Below are positions 8,297 to 21,312 of a stretch of DNA of 64,000 bases, one piece after another. The notes below the pieces were generated by a model. It was not told where the DNA came from. It worked only from the letters and a program-made list of their open reading frames with translations, and did not search any database. The stretch comes from Candidatus Nitrospira nitrificans (lineage in GTDB: Bacteria; Nitrospirota; Nitrospiria; Nitrospirales; Nitrospiraceae): assembly GCF_001458775.1 (NCBI RefSeq), contig NZ_CZPZ01000003.1:61001-125000 (forward strand), written 5' to 3'. Numbering within the stretch: position 1 is the first letter of the stretch; every line of letters starts with the position of its first letter. The translations under genes were made by a program, and so were the position numbers.

Positions 8297-8342
8297 TTTG
8301 TAAACCTCAGGTTGGACGGTCCGATTCCTCTCGCCAACTCCA
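8297..8342 (+). repeat. Degenerate attachment site (copy of tRNA-Thr 3' end)
   Basis: This 46-nt stretch matches the anticodon loop through CCA of tRNA-Thr (3574-3618) with three or four substitutions and one inserted base. It lacks the 5' half of a tRNA, so it is not a gene. It marks the distal border of the island. Confidence 0.85.
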
Positions 8343-8499
8343 AACCAAGTGAACCTCAATCATTGTGACGGCGGCGGATAGATATCTTCTCTAGCCCTCC
8401 CTCTCCGCTGCTCCCGATCATTCCCCGACTTCAGGACATCAGGCCACGGGTGTAGGAGCTACGATTCGAGCCGAACGCAAGGAGCTGGAAACTGATTGA

Positions 8500-8533
8500 A
8501 ACACAAAGGCCGCGTCACGAGTGACGCGGCCTT
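8500..8533 (-). terminator. Rho-independent terminator of the glrK-glrR operon
   Basis: A perfect 13-bp stem (8506-8518 with 8521-8533) and a tiny loop, followed on the minus strand by a T-rich run (TTTGTGTTT). It lies 44 nt beyond the glrR stop. Confidence 0.75.
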
Positions 8534-8576
8534 ATCGGTTTCGCATCTGAATTTCACCCCGATTGACGGGACCGGT

Positions 8577-9998
<1,422 letters not shown>

Positions 9999-10019
9999 CA
10001 CAATTCCTTCTGGTATTCG

Positions 10020-10799
10020 TTAAGGTGTCGGCTCGGAACCGGGAACCGGAACGGTGGTTAAGGGTGGACGTATCGGACGCACCTTTTCCCGCATCTCCTG
10101 ATCGATTCGCTTCAATGCCTCGAGTTGCGTGGAAAGCTCCTCTATCTTTCTGTCTCGCTCGGCAAGCTGTTTTTGCAGAGTTTGAATCGATGCAGGGTCG
10201 GCCGACGCCTTCGCCGAATCTTTCTTCGACAAGAGGGCCTCTATCTTATGATCGCGATCCGCCAGCTCGCGCTGCAAGGCCTCAACGGTCTCGGATTCGT
10301 CCTCCTTGGACGCACGAAGTTGTTGAAGGAGTACCTCTCGATCAAGCAAGTCTCGCGCCAGACGATCAGTGGTCGCTGCTAATGCGATATTCGTCTCCGC
10401 AAGGACCGGCGCTCTGAAAACGGCTTCGGGCCATGATCTGTTTCCAGGAACAGGTTGTTGCAATAAGGCAAGCCAGGCTTTGCTTGACACCGCCAGCTGG
10501 CTCTTGGGAGCAACCGCGATAACCTTCCCGAAATATTTCTCAGCAACTTCGCGGCTTTCGTACAATCCGAGCAACCCGCGCGTAAAGTACACATGGTCGC
10601 AGGAGCTCGATTCACCACATTTTATGGCCATACTCTCTTGTTTTCTTGCAAGCGACTGAAATAATTTGACTTCTCTTGGTTCGGCTGAAAAATAAGGACG
10701 AGAGCCAGGGACCGGCGTCGTCCAAGCCGCGCACCCCGCCAGCAAGAGAGAACTGATGAGGATGAAGCATCTTGTCAGAGACTCTGCCGTTCTAGTCAC
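10020..10799 (-). CDS. QseG-like outer-membrane lipoprotein
   Basis: The 259-residue product begins with a lipoprotein signal (hydrophobic FILISSLLLAGC, lipobox LAGC with Cys23). Residues 35-140 form a helical domain with a CGESSSCDH segment that may carry a disulfide; residues 150-240 are a long coiled coil with heptads (LQKQLAERDRKIEELSTQLEAL). The position between GlrK-like and GlrR-like genes is that of qseG/yfhG in enterobacteria, so a role in signal input to the kinase is likely, though sequence identity to QseG itself cannot be judged here. Its start overlaps the kinase stop by 4 nt. Confidence 0.8.
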   Translation of the reverse strand: MTRTAESLTRCFILISSLLLAGCAAWTTPVPGSRPYFSAEPREVKLFQSLARKQESMAIKCGESSSCDHVYFTRGLLGLYESREVAEKYFGKVIAVAPKSQLAVSSKAWLALLQQPVPGNRSWPEAVFRAPVLAETNIALAATTDRLARDLLDREVLLQQLRASKEDESETVEALQRELADRDHKIEALLSKKDSAKASADPASIQTLQKQLAERDRKIEELSTQLEALKRIDQEMREKVRPIRPPLTTVPVPGSEPTP

Positions 10800-12271
10800 G
10801 CATGCCCTACCTTTTCCGGTTTTGCCAACCGTAGGATAAACCGTACAGTCGCCCCCTTATCTTTCTCACTTTCGATCCAAATTCTCCCGCCGTGAGCCTC
10901 AACGACTTTCTTCACCAAGGCCAAGCCCAATCCACTGCCTGCCGTATGCTTCCCTTTCGTGCGACCTTGATAAAACCGTTCAAAAATATGTGGGAGATCC
11001 TCCGGAGCGATCCCGGGTCCCGTATCCGAAACAGTCACCTCAAGCACTCCGGCTTGGAGATCGGGTTTCACCTGCACCTTCACGACCCCGCCCTCAGGGC
11101 TGAATTTCAAAGCGTTTGACAGCAAGTTGTCGAGCACCTGTTCGAGACGAGACGCATCCGCCTTGACCCACGAACGATTCCCGATGTTCTCCAGCACCAG
11201 CTGCACATGCTTGGAATCCGCCAACAAACGAACCTTGTTGATGGAGACTTCCCCGATTCGCTGGAAATCCACCGGGACGATACGGTATTCCATCATCCCC
11301 GCCTCCATTTTCGAGAGATCCAGAATCGTGGAGATCAGATGGATCAGCCGCCGGCTGCTGTCGGCCATAATCCGAAGGGTGGTGCGTTGCTCCTGAACGA
11401 GCGGACCGGGAATCTCATCCAGCAGGAGGTGCGTGCCTTCTTGAATCGAAGCCATCGGGGTGCGCAATTCGTGAGAGACGTGCGCCAAAAACTCCGTTTT
11501 CATATCGTCTATTTCCTGCAACTTCCTGCCCATCCAATTGACGGTGTCGACTAACTCCCGCAACTCCGCGGGAGCCTTGATCTGGAGGGAGGCCCCAAAA
11601 TTTCCTTGCCCGATCTGTTTGATATGCCCTTGCAGCTGCCGAAGGGGACGCAAAATCGTATAGCTGGCGATGCCGGCAAGCCCCACCCCGAACACCAACG
11701 CCACCAGGACCAGTTGCTCCGTGACAGCCTCTGCTTGGGCCGCGCTGGCTCGAGATTCCGTTACCCCGACACTCACTCGCGCCTCGTGCAGATCGATGTA
11801 GCTCTGAATCGAGGCGGACATCCGGTCCATCATGCCATCGCGCCGGTGTTCATAGTCCGGAGCAGCCTGACGGGCCTTTCCCTTGACGATCTGAAATTCA
11901 TCCTGGAAAAGCTTCAGCCGCTCCCTGAGTAAATCATCCGTCTTTTGGAGCAGCGTCAACCCCTGGGACGAGCTTTCCTGCCCCCGCAGCAGCTGAAGAC
12001 TGCGCTGAAACTCATCCACCTCTTCATTCAGATTCGTCAGAAAGGTGCGATCTCTCGTCGCAAGGTATTTCTTTTCGCTGTTCAGTTGAGCATAGAGCGA
12101 CCCCAACAGTCGTTTCGCGGATTCAGCGGCCGGATAATGGTAGGACGCCATCTGGGTACTCATCGACGTCAACTGCCGAAGCTGAAAGAGCGCGTAGATA
12201 TTGACTCCTCCCATGACCGTAATAATGATGAGGGAGGTCATCACTAACCGCCAAAAGATAGAAAGCTGCAT
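10796..12271 (-). CDS. glrK: GlrK-like sensor histidine kinase
   Basis: The protein has an N-terminal membrane helix (about 8-30), a helical periplasmic domain (40-185), a second membrane helix (185-207), a HAMP linker, a dimerisation domain with phosphoacceptor His in FLAHVSHELRTPMASIQ (about residue 267), and a HATPase domain with N box (DNLLSNALKFS), G1 (DTGPGIAPEDL) and G2 (GSGLGLALVKKV). It should phosphorylate the GlrR-like regulator. The ATG at 12271 is preferred because it puts the first helix at the N-terminus; a TTG at 12310 is also open. It is the first gene of the operon. Confidence 0.92.
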   Translation of the reverse strand: MQLSIFWRLVMTSLIIITVMGGVNIYALFQLRQLTSMSTQMASYHYPAAESAKRLLGSLYAQLNSEKKYLATRDRTFLTNLNEEVDEFQRSLQLLRGQESSSQGLTLLQKTDDLLRERLKLFQDEFQIVKGKARQAAPDYEHRRDGMMDRMSASIQSYIDLHEARVSVGVTESRASAAQAEAVTEQLVLVALVFGVGLAGIASYTILRPLRQLQGHIKQIGQGNFGASLQIKAPAELRELVDTVNWMGRKLQEIDDMKTEFLAHVSHELRTPMASIQEGTHLLLDEIPGPLVQEQRTTLRIMADSSRRLIHLISTILDLSKMEAGMMEYRIVPVDFQRIGEVSINKVRLLADSKHVQLVLENIGNRSWVKADASRLEQVLDNLLSNALKFSPEGGVVKVQVKPDLQAGVLEVTVSDTGPGIAPEDLPHIFERFYQGRTKGKHTAGSGLGLALVKKVVEAHGGRIWIESEKDKGATVRFILRLAKPEKVGHA

Positions 12272-12456
12272 GAATCCGCACCGCGCCCTGACCACAGTGT
12301 GAAGGAACAAAACTTAGGTGTATGGTAAACCATACGCTATTTCAGTTCAGAATCACAAGCCAAGCGCCATCAATGACCCAAGAAGGGGCTCAAGCTGGCA
12401 CAGGGACCAATGCCATGAAACACCCTCTCGATGACAGTCGATCGTGACTTCAGGCC

Positions 12457-13287
12457 CTACTGCCTCGTATCAAACTGGCGAGAAAAGAGACGTTGCCGCC
12501 GGGAAGACCCATGGAGTGACGCAAAAAGATGGCCGCGGAACAATAGGATGGCCATGGCCATTGGTGGGGTGAGCAGGAGCAACACAATCACTTGTCCTTC
12601 GGAATCAAATCCGACATAGGACAACCACCCCCCGATCGCGGTGAACGGGAGCAACAGAATCTGGAAGAAGTCGAGACCGGCTCCTCGACCGACACGATCG
12701 GACAACGAAAAAAATTCCAGCAGGCCGCTGGGAGAAAGCACCACAGGCAAAATAAGGATCGCGAACGGGAGAAACCACTCGACCCAATGCTCCAGGATGA
12801 ATTGATAGGACGTCTTCAAGACCTCAAGGGATGAATCGTGTCGGACTTGATAGATCACCTCCGGAGCCGGGTTCAGCAGGATAAACACCAGGAGCAGAAA
12901 CGCGGACGAAAGAAAGTGGCCGTACGGATTGGCTTGCATGCCCATATCGAGCAGCATCGTCGGAATCCATAAGATAAACCCGACGCCGATCACATCCCAA
13001 AAATAATGCCCAAAACTGTCGGTCACATCCGTGAACTGAATCGTCCGCGCCGCGCCGAGAGACTGTTCAATCAACCGGAGCGTCGCTCCCACCAACAAGG
13101 CGTTCACAATGCCCAGGACGAACCCGCCGGCCATGCCCAATGGAGCGGCGATCCTCGATACCCCCACAAACAGCACGGCAAACACGATGAGCGCGACCAT
13201 CGTCACCCAACTTCGGGTGAGCGACCGTCCCGTCGAGTACAAGACCTGTCGATACAGTTGAAGCGTAGCTGATACGAGACTGACCAT
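12457..13287 (-). CDS. Multi-pass membrane protein of unknown function
   Basis: The 276-residue protein has about six hydrophobic segments (among them WVTMVALIVFAVLFVGVS, GGFVLGIVNALLVGATL, FLSSAFLLLVFILLNPAP, FLPFAILILPVVLSP and VIVLLLLTPPMAMAILLF). No catalytic motif is seen. The C-terminus is basic and cytoplasmic by the positive-inside rule. The ATG at 13287 is chosen because upstream codons encode an unlikely charged extension. It is transcribed toward the kinase operon but separated from it by 185 nt, with no clear terminator between. Confidence 0.75.
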   Translation of the reverse strand: MVSLVSATLQLYRQVLYSTGRSLTRSWVTMVALIVFAVLFVGVSRIAAPLGMAGGFVLGIVNALLVGATLRLIEQSLGAARTIQFTDVTDSFGHYFWDVIGVGFILWIPTMLLDMGMQANPYGHFLSSAFLLLVFILLNPAPEVIYQVRHDSSLEVLKTSYQFILEHWVEWFLPFAILILPVVLSPSGLLEFFSLSDRVGRGAGLDFFQILLLPFTAIGGWLSYVGFDSEGQVIVLLLLTPPMAMAILLFRGHLFASLHGSSRRQRLFSRQFDTRQ

Positions 13288-13339
13288 TCCGGTGCGTACC
13301 CTAATCGGGATTGTCCAAGAGGTCAAGAACTAGTCGCTC

Positions 13340-13480
13340 AATAGGATGCTGAAGGATGCTGAAAAAGTCCGGCGGCGGCGTTGGAAGTGCGTGAAGCCCG
13401 CTTCGCCCTCTCAGCCCGCATCGACGAGTCTGTGAGGCGTGCGAGGCGAGCGTATCTCGTGAAACGTGAACCGGACAGGT
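13340..13480. repeat. Intergenic repeat-like sequence
   Basis: The stretch opens with a short tandem copy of GGATGCTGAA and contains segments that recur in other gaps of this window, such as GTGAAGCCCGCTTCGC (also near 37694) and CGTATCTCGTGAA (also near 40799). It looks like a dispersed non-coding repeat family. Confidence 0.5.
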
Positions 13481-13554
13481 TGACTTACCAGGCCTCATGA
13501 TTATCACATGAGTCAGCGAGGGTGCCTGAGTACACTTTTAATAGGTGAACGGCC

Positions 13555-16161
<2,607 letters not shown>

Positions 16162-16284
16162 GAAATGAACGTGCGCTGTGTACGAGGTTAGCACGTTGAG
16201 GCCTTTTGAGCGATACGACCTGCCTCGCGAAGCCGCTTCGGCAAGGCGGGAACGACGCGGGAGGGCTTTTGCAGCATCCTCAGG

Positions 16285-16710
16285 CTAGCCGATGGACACA
16301 GCGCCCCCTTTGGCGTCCTGCGTCAGTCCGCTCTTCTGCTGCTTATCAAGCTTCCACTCCGTCGGCGACACGTGGAAGAGGTGGCCTTTCATCGTGTGAA
16401 ACTCCCCGCGCGAACAGGACACCACATCGGAAGCCTTCACGTCGAACTGGAGAAGAATCTTGCCGGACTCGGCTTCCTTCATCGACACGCGTTTGTCCGT
16501 CTTCGTCAATTCATAGGCGCGCCGTTCGTTGAACATCATGGTGCTGTCCACCACCTTGGCGAGCATGCGGCCGTTCGAGTCGAACAGTGCGAAATTCACC
16601 AACAGCATCCCGGTGGAGGGATGCCGGGCGATGTGAATTTGCGGCACGCCCTCGACTTCGATGGTGCCGTTTGAATTGCGGTAGAGATTGGAGCCGATTT
16701 CAATATCCAT
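16285..16710 (-). CDS. Hypothetical beta-rich protein
   Basis: No family is recognised. The ATG at 16710 has GAGGA four nt upstream and gives 141 residues; a longer frame to 16770 lacks a good site. The sequence alternates hydrophobic and polar residues through most of its length (IEVEGVPQIHIARHP, MLLVNFALFDSNGRMLAKVV, GKILLQFDVKASDVVSC), indicating a beta-sandwich. There is no signal peptide. It converges on clpB with about 120 nt between. Confidence 0.65.
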   Translation of the reverse strand: MDIEIGSNLYRNSNGTIEVEGVPQIHIARHPSTGMLLVNFALFDSNGRMLAKVVDSTMMFNERRAYELTKTDKRVSMKEAESGKILLQFDVKASDVVSCSRGEFHTMKGHLFHVSPTEWKLDKQQKSGLTQDAKGGAVSIG

Positions 16711-16893
16711 TGTTCCTCGATCGAGATGGGATTCACCTGGCGTGACACACAGCTCATTCACGTCTTCCACGTCACTTGTATCGCCAACAGCCGCTCTTTT
16801 TCAATCCTTGTCCTAGCCACTCCCTTGCAGATAGGTCGATCGCTTGTGATCAGAGGGGTGGTTTGTTAGACTCCAAGCCGATACGAGGTAATC

Positions 16894-17466
16894 ATGGCCG
16901 CCCCCGCCGTACACATAAAGCGCTGGACCCGTCGGGAATACGACCGTATGGCCGAAGCAGGAATTTTTAGTCCCGACGACCGCGTCCAATTAATTGATGG
17001 TGATATCGTCACAATGACTCCTCAAAACAGTCCCCATTCAGCGGCTATCGGGAAAACACAACGAGCTCTCGAACGTCTCTTCGGAACGAACGTGTGGGTT
17101 CGTGTGCAAATGCCGTTCATTGTCGATCCTGATTCAGAACCGGAACCGGACCTGGTGGTCGTCCCGGGGGTGCCTGATGACTACCGCGACGAACACCCTC
17201 GATCGGCTTTGCTTGTCGTCGAAGTCTCCGATACCACACTTTCATTGGACCGAGACCGTAAGCGCGCTGTCTACGCCCGCGCCGGCATCCGAGAGTACTG
17301 GATCGTCAACCTCGCTGAACGCTGTCTGGAAGTGTACCGAGACCCGGTGGCCTCTCCGGGCCAAGCCGGCTTGTATCGTTCATCCCAGAAACTCGCTCCT
17401 GCCGATAGTATCGCTCCTCTCGCCACGCGTGAAACGACCGTAGCCGTCGTGGACTTGCTCCCTTAA
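16894..17466 (+). CDS. Uma2 family (DUF820) putative restriction-like endonuclease
   Basis: The 190-residue protein carries the Uma2 pattern: an N-terminal WTRREYDRMAEAGIF, the segment VQLIDGDIV, then the PD-(D/E)XK-like core EPDLVVV followed by LLVVEVSDTTLSLDRDRKR and YARAGIREYWIV. The acidic residues and Lys fit a metal-dependent nuclease fold. Uma2 proteins are abundant in cyanobacteria and some other phyla and their role is not settled; many are thought to be mobile or selfish. It is a single gene between clpB and the CRISPR array. Confidence 0.9.
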   Translation: MAAPAVHIKRWTRREYDRMAEAGIFSPDDRVQLIDGDIVTMTPQNSPHSAAIGKTQRALERLFGTNVWVRVQMPFIVDPDSEPEPDLVVVPGVPDDYRDEHPRSALLVVEVSDTTLSLDRDRKRAVYARAGIREYWIVNLAERCLEVYRDPVASPGQAGLYRSSQKLAPADSIAPLATRETTVAVVDLLP

Positions 17467-17596
17467 CCACACTGTTTTGCCGGATCACGTTAGCAGATTG
17501 TGATTCTTATTTGTTGTGCGAGATCGAAGCGGCAAGGACTAAGGTGCTGGGGCATGCAACCGAACATCCATGTTCAGACCGGAAGCATCCCCCTCG

Positions 17597-17850
17597 TTAT
17601 GAGCAGAGATACCGCCGGACCAACTCCGCCACAAAGATCTCGACGGTTCCAGCCTTCAAGATCGCCTCTTCTACCAGATCCAAGAAAATCGGCTTGGTGT
17701 TCTGGAATTCTTCAGGAGTGTACAGAATGGCCGCTAGATCGGGAGTATACCCGCGTCGAATTAGCTCCTCGTAGGCGGGCTGTGTCGAAGCCGTTCCGAC
17801 ACCGGGCCGCCGTGGAATTGCAACGATCGACAGCAGGTCCGACCATTGGT
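17597..17850 (-). pseudogene. Truncated MNT-type nucleotidyltransferase remnant
   Basis: Read on the minus strand, the frame gives a C-terminal piece typical of small nucleotidyltransferases from MNT/HEPN pairs: AYEELIRRGYTPDLAAILYTPEEFQNTKP, then IFLDLVEEAIL and a closing helix. The N-terminal part with the GSRARG and double-Asp catalytic motifs is absent: upstream the frame runs directly into the first CRISPR repeat. The open frame extending into the repeat is accidental. The array end therefore replaced or cut the gene. No HEPN partner is seen. Confidence 0.55.
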
Positions 17851-17856
17851 ATAGGT

Positions 17857-20807
17857 GCTTCAATGGGGCCACGGCAGTTGAGCCGTGGAATTTGAGCATC
17901 TTCTCGGCGGACTCTTGCTCGATGACGCCGCTTCAATGGGGCCACGGCAGTTGAGCCGTGGAATTACGACCGCCATAGGCTTGACCTTGGCTTGTTTGAT
18001 CGCGCTTCAATGGGGCCACGGCAATTGAGCCGTGGAATTAACCGCCGCCTCCGCTCGAAGGGCTTTCCCGAATCTGCTTCAATGGGGCCACGGCAATTGA
18101 GCCGTGGAATTCAGTTATCGCAATCGGGGACCACTTCGGCAAGGACGCTTCAATGGGGCCACGGCAATTGAGCCGTGGAATTCGCCGCTCGGCACCGTCA
18201 CGTGGCGCCCAGAAATACGGGCTTCAATGGGGCCACGGCAATTGAGCCGTGGAATTATCCAGACGACGACGAACAAAACGCACAGGCAGCCTCGCTTCAA
18301 TGGGGCCACGGCAATTGAGCCGTGGAATTCGCTTCCCGCGCACACGCACTCCTATACCACCGTGCAGCTTCAATGGGGCCACGGCAATTGAGCCGTGGAA
18401 TTCCGAACGGTGTTGAGAAATCGGCCCTCGCTAGCGTCGCTTCAATGGGGCCACGGCAATTGAGCCGTGGAATTATTGGGTCAGCCTTAAGACCGGCGAC
18501 AAGCGGGAAGCGCTTCAATGGGGCCACGGCAATTGAGCCGTGGAATTAGGAGGCGACGGGGCACTATATCGTGCGCGAGGCGTTGCTTCAATGGGGCCAC
18601 GGCAATTGAGCCGTGGAATTCAAGGAAATCGAGGTCCGCCTGGATTTGGAGTACGCCGCTTCAATGGGGCCACGGCAATTGAGCCGTGGAATTCAGAATA
18701 GCACTGAAATCCCGTGTTGGCATTGTGGTGGCTTCAATGGGGCCACGGCAATTGAGCCGTGGAATTCTATGACGGTCGATCTTCAATCGCTCGATCCTGT
18801 ATCGGGGCTTCAATGGGGCCACGGCAATTGAGCCGTGGAATTTCCATAGCCTGAAGAGAAGCGACAATCACAGTATAAGCTTCAATGGGGCCACGGCAAT
18901 TGAGCCGTGGAATTAGCAAGGTGGGAGAGGTTCCGACTGAGACGACACGCGGGCTTCAATGGGGCCACGGCAATTGAGCCGTGGAATTCAGATATGGTGC
19001 TTGACCAGGTGCCTGAGAGCATGTACCCGCTTCAATGGGGCCACGGCAATTGAGCCGTGGAATTCGTTTCTCCGAAATTTGCGCTAGTTGTCAAAATGGT
19101 TGCTTCAATGGGGCCACGGCAATTGAGCCGTGGAATTGCACCAGTGATGCAACCCGCTGGCTTGAATCCGATGGCTTCAATGGGGCCACGGCAATTGAGC
19201 CGTGGAATTATAGGCCCTGCGGTTGCTTCGGTGATATTCAGGAAGCTTCAATGGGGCCACGGCAATTGAGCCGTGGAATTAGGTCAGCTTGGCTAGACCG
19301 ATCGACCCGATGTGCTTGCTTCAATGGGGCCACGGCAATTGAGCCGTGGAATTCTGAGATCGTGATCCATGTGATGCAGGGGCATTGGGCTTCAATGGGG
19401 CCACGGCAATTGAGCCGTGGAATTCAGCGGCGAACGTGGTGAGCCAGTTGGCCCTGTGTGGCTTCAATGGGGCCACGGCAATTGAGCCGTGGAATTCCGA
19501 GGGAGCCTAAACAAGTATGACGCCCGCTGATCTGCTTCAATGGGGCCACGGCAATTGAGCCGTGGAATTCGTTTCTCCGAAATTTGCGCTAGTTGTCAAA
19601 ATGGTTGCTTCAATGGGGCCACGGCAATTGAGCCGTGGAATTGCACCAGTGATGCAACCCGCTGGCTTGAATCCGATGGCTTCAATGGGGCCACGGCAAT
19701 TGAGCCGTGGAATTCTAGATCGTGATCCATGTGATGCAGGGATATTCAGGAAGCTTCAATGGGGCCACGGCAATTGAGCCGTGGAATTAGGTCAGCTTGG
19801 CTAGACCGATCGACCCGATGTGCTTGCTTCAATGGGGCCACGGCAATTGAGCCGTGGAATTCTGAGATCGTGATCCATGTGATGCAGGGGCATTGGGCTT
19901 CAATGGGGCCACGGCAATTGAGCCGTGGAATTCAGCGGCGAACGTGGTGAGCCAGTTGGCCCTGTGTGGCTTCAATGGGGCCACGGCAATTGAGCCGTGG
20001 AATTCCGAGGGAGCCTAAACAAGTATGACGCCCGCTGATCTGCTTCAATGGGGCCACGGCAATTGAGCCGTGGAATTATTGGGTATTAGGCCCAAAAAAC
20101 TTGGCTAAGATTCTGCTTCAATGGGGCCACGGCAATTGAGCCGTGGAATTGTCTGGATGCGTGACTACCTGGAGCGCGGGTTAACTGCTTCAATGGGGCC
20201 ACGGCAATTGAGCCGTGGAATTGCAGCATGGGTTTGTGGTCGAGCCGTCCCAGGTTCGGGCTTCAATGGGGCCACGGCAATTGAGCCGTGGAATTCCGAT
20301 TGCGGACGCAAGAGTTCAATAACATCCTGCGAGCTTCAATGGGGCCACGGCAATTGAGCCGTGGAATTTTCTTTGCCCAGCTCATACACCAGCTTGGTCC
20401 GCTCGCTTCAATGGGGCCACGGCAATTGAGCCGTGGAATTCTCATATTTCGAGGCGTTCATTTCCCGGTCTTGCTTGCTTCAATGGGGCCACGGCAATTG
20501 AGCCGTGGAATTAGGCCCACTGATATCTTGAGACTGATGCCACGCTGTTTGCTTCAATGGGGCCACGGCAATTGAGCCGTGGAATTTCGGCCTTCGCCCG
20601 TTCCGTCGCTTTGACAAGGTGCTGCTTCAATGGGGCCACGGCAATTGAGCCGTGGAATTGATCTGTCGTCCAACATCGCCATCGTCCGCAAGGTCGCTTC
20701 AATGGGGCCACGGCAATTGAGCCGTGGAATTGACGAAGCGACGATAGCACTTTGGATAGTAGGTAGTCTTTGCTTCAATGGGGCCACGGCAATTGAGCCG
20801 TGGAATT
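17857..20807 (-). CRISPR. CRISPR array, type I-G, 41 repeats and 40 spacers
   Basis: Repeats of 36 bp start at 17857, 17930, 18004 and then every 71-76 nt to the last at 20772-20807; spacers are 35-40 nt. Each repeat contains a stem CCACGGC/GCCGTGG around a 6-nt loop, and read on the minus strand ends in ATTGAAGC, the usual 3' handle of type I repeats, so transcription runs right to left in line with the cas genes. The two leftmost repeats differ from the rest by one base in the loop, as expected for the old end. Units starting at repeats 17-23 (19029-19533) recur as 19534-20041: six spacers are exact duplicates and one, at 19715-19752, is a chimera. Confidence 0.98.
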
Positions 20808-21018
20808 AGCTTTCTGCAAAGCTGTCATCAGACAAGGAGTTCTGCGGCACATTGCGAGTACTTCGCCTCAATGTGACGACGGATTGGTGCATCGTTATCT
20901 TTTCCCTCCTTTTGTGATCGGTTCTTGTTCATGAGTAGCTGTTCGTTCTCGTTGCATGCGGCGAGTGCTGATCGGTCCCAATCCATTATAGGAGCGCTCG
21001 CGTGGCCATCGGCGGAAC
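20808..21018 (-). promoter_or_regulatory. Probable CRISPR leader
   Basis: This 211-nt gap lies between cas2 and the youngest end of the array and has no gene. Its position, the uniform repeats next to it and the variant repeats at the opposite end fit the leader, which carries the array promoter and the signals for new spacer insertion. Confidence 0.65.
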
Positions 21019-21309
21019 TTAGACGACACGAGCGCGGCGTGCTTCCAATTCGGCTTTGATCCCCATCGACTCAATGCGCTTGATCGGGTTGCTGTCCGCT
21101 GATCCGAGATCGATGATGAGGACCTGATCTTCCCGCAGATCGATAATGTCCGTCAAGGCCGCCTTCATTCGCACGAGGTCGATATCCGGCAAGTCGCATT
21201 GAAAGACGGAGAATTGCACATGAGCCCCAAACCCCTTCATGGTCTTGAACACGCGCCGCAGGCGCTTGGGATCGGCAATGTCATAGGTGACCAGATAATG
21301 ATGGCGCAT
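21019..21309 (-). CDS. cas2: Cas2, CRISPR adaptation protein
   Basis: The 96-residue product is a ferredoxin-like Cas2: the first strand HHYLVTYDIADPKRLRRVF carries the conserved Asp, followed by FGAHVQFSVFQCDLP and VLIIDLG. Cas2 dimerises and bridges two Cas1 dimers to form the integrase that inserts new spacers. The gene starts three nt after the stop of the cas4-cas1 fusion, and the leader follows it. Confidence 0.97.
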   Translation of the reverse strand: MRHHYLVTYDIADPKRLRRVFKTMKGFGAHVQFSVFQCDLPDIDLVRMKAALTDIIDLREDQVLIIDLGSADSNPIKRIESMGIKAELEARRARVV

Positions 21310-21312
21310 GGA

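Larger units (their letters stand above)
3543..8342. mobile_element. Decayed genomic island in tRNA-Thr
   Basis: The island runs from the intact tRNA-Thr to a degenerate duplicate of its 3' end (8297-8342). It holds a truncated tyrosine recombinase whose reading frame runs into the tRNA, a VapBC pair, a GlxA-type regulator with a monooxygenase, and two remnants of an HUH replication protein. An integrase plus a Rep protein suggests an integrated plasmid or satellite-like element. Both mobility genes are broken, so the island is probably fixed. The remaining work is done by cargo: the toxin-antitoxin pair and the regulator-monooxygenase pair. Confidence 0.8.

Noticed and set aside
8297..8342. 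A second tRNA gene
   Set aside because: Only the 3' half is present and it carries substitutions and an insertion; no acceptor 5' strand or D arm.
17857..20807. Many open frames through the CRISPR array on both strands
   Set aside because: They are translations of the repeat (recurring GPRQLSRGI or FNGATAIEPWN) and have no coding meaning.
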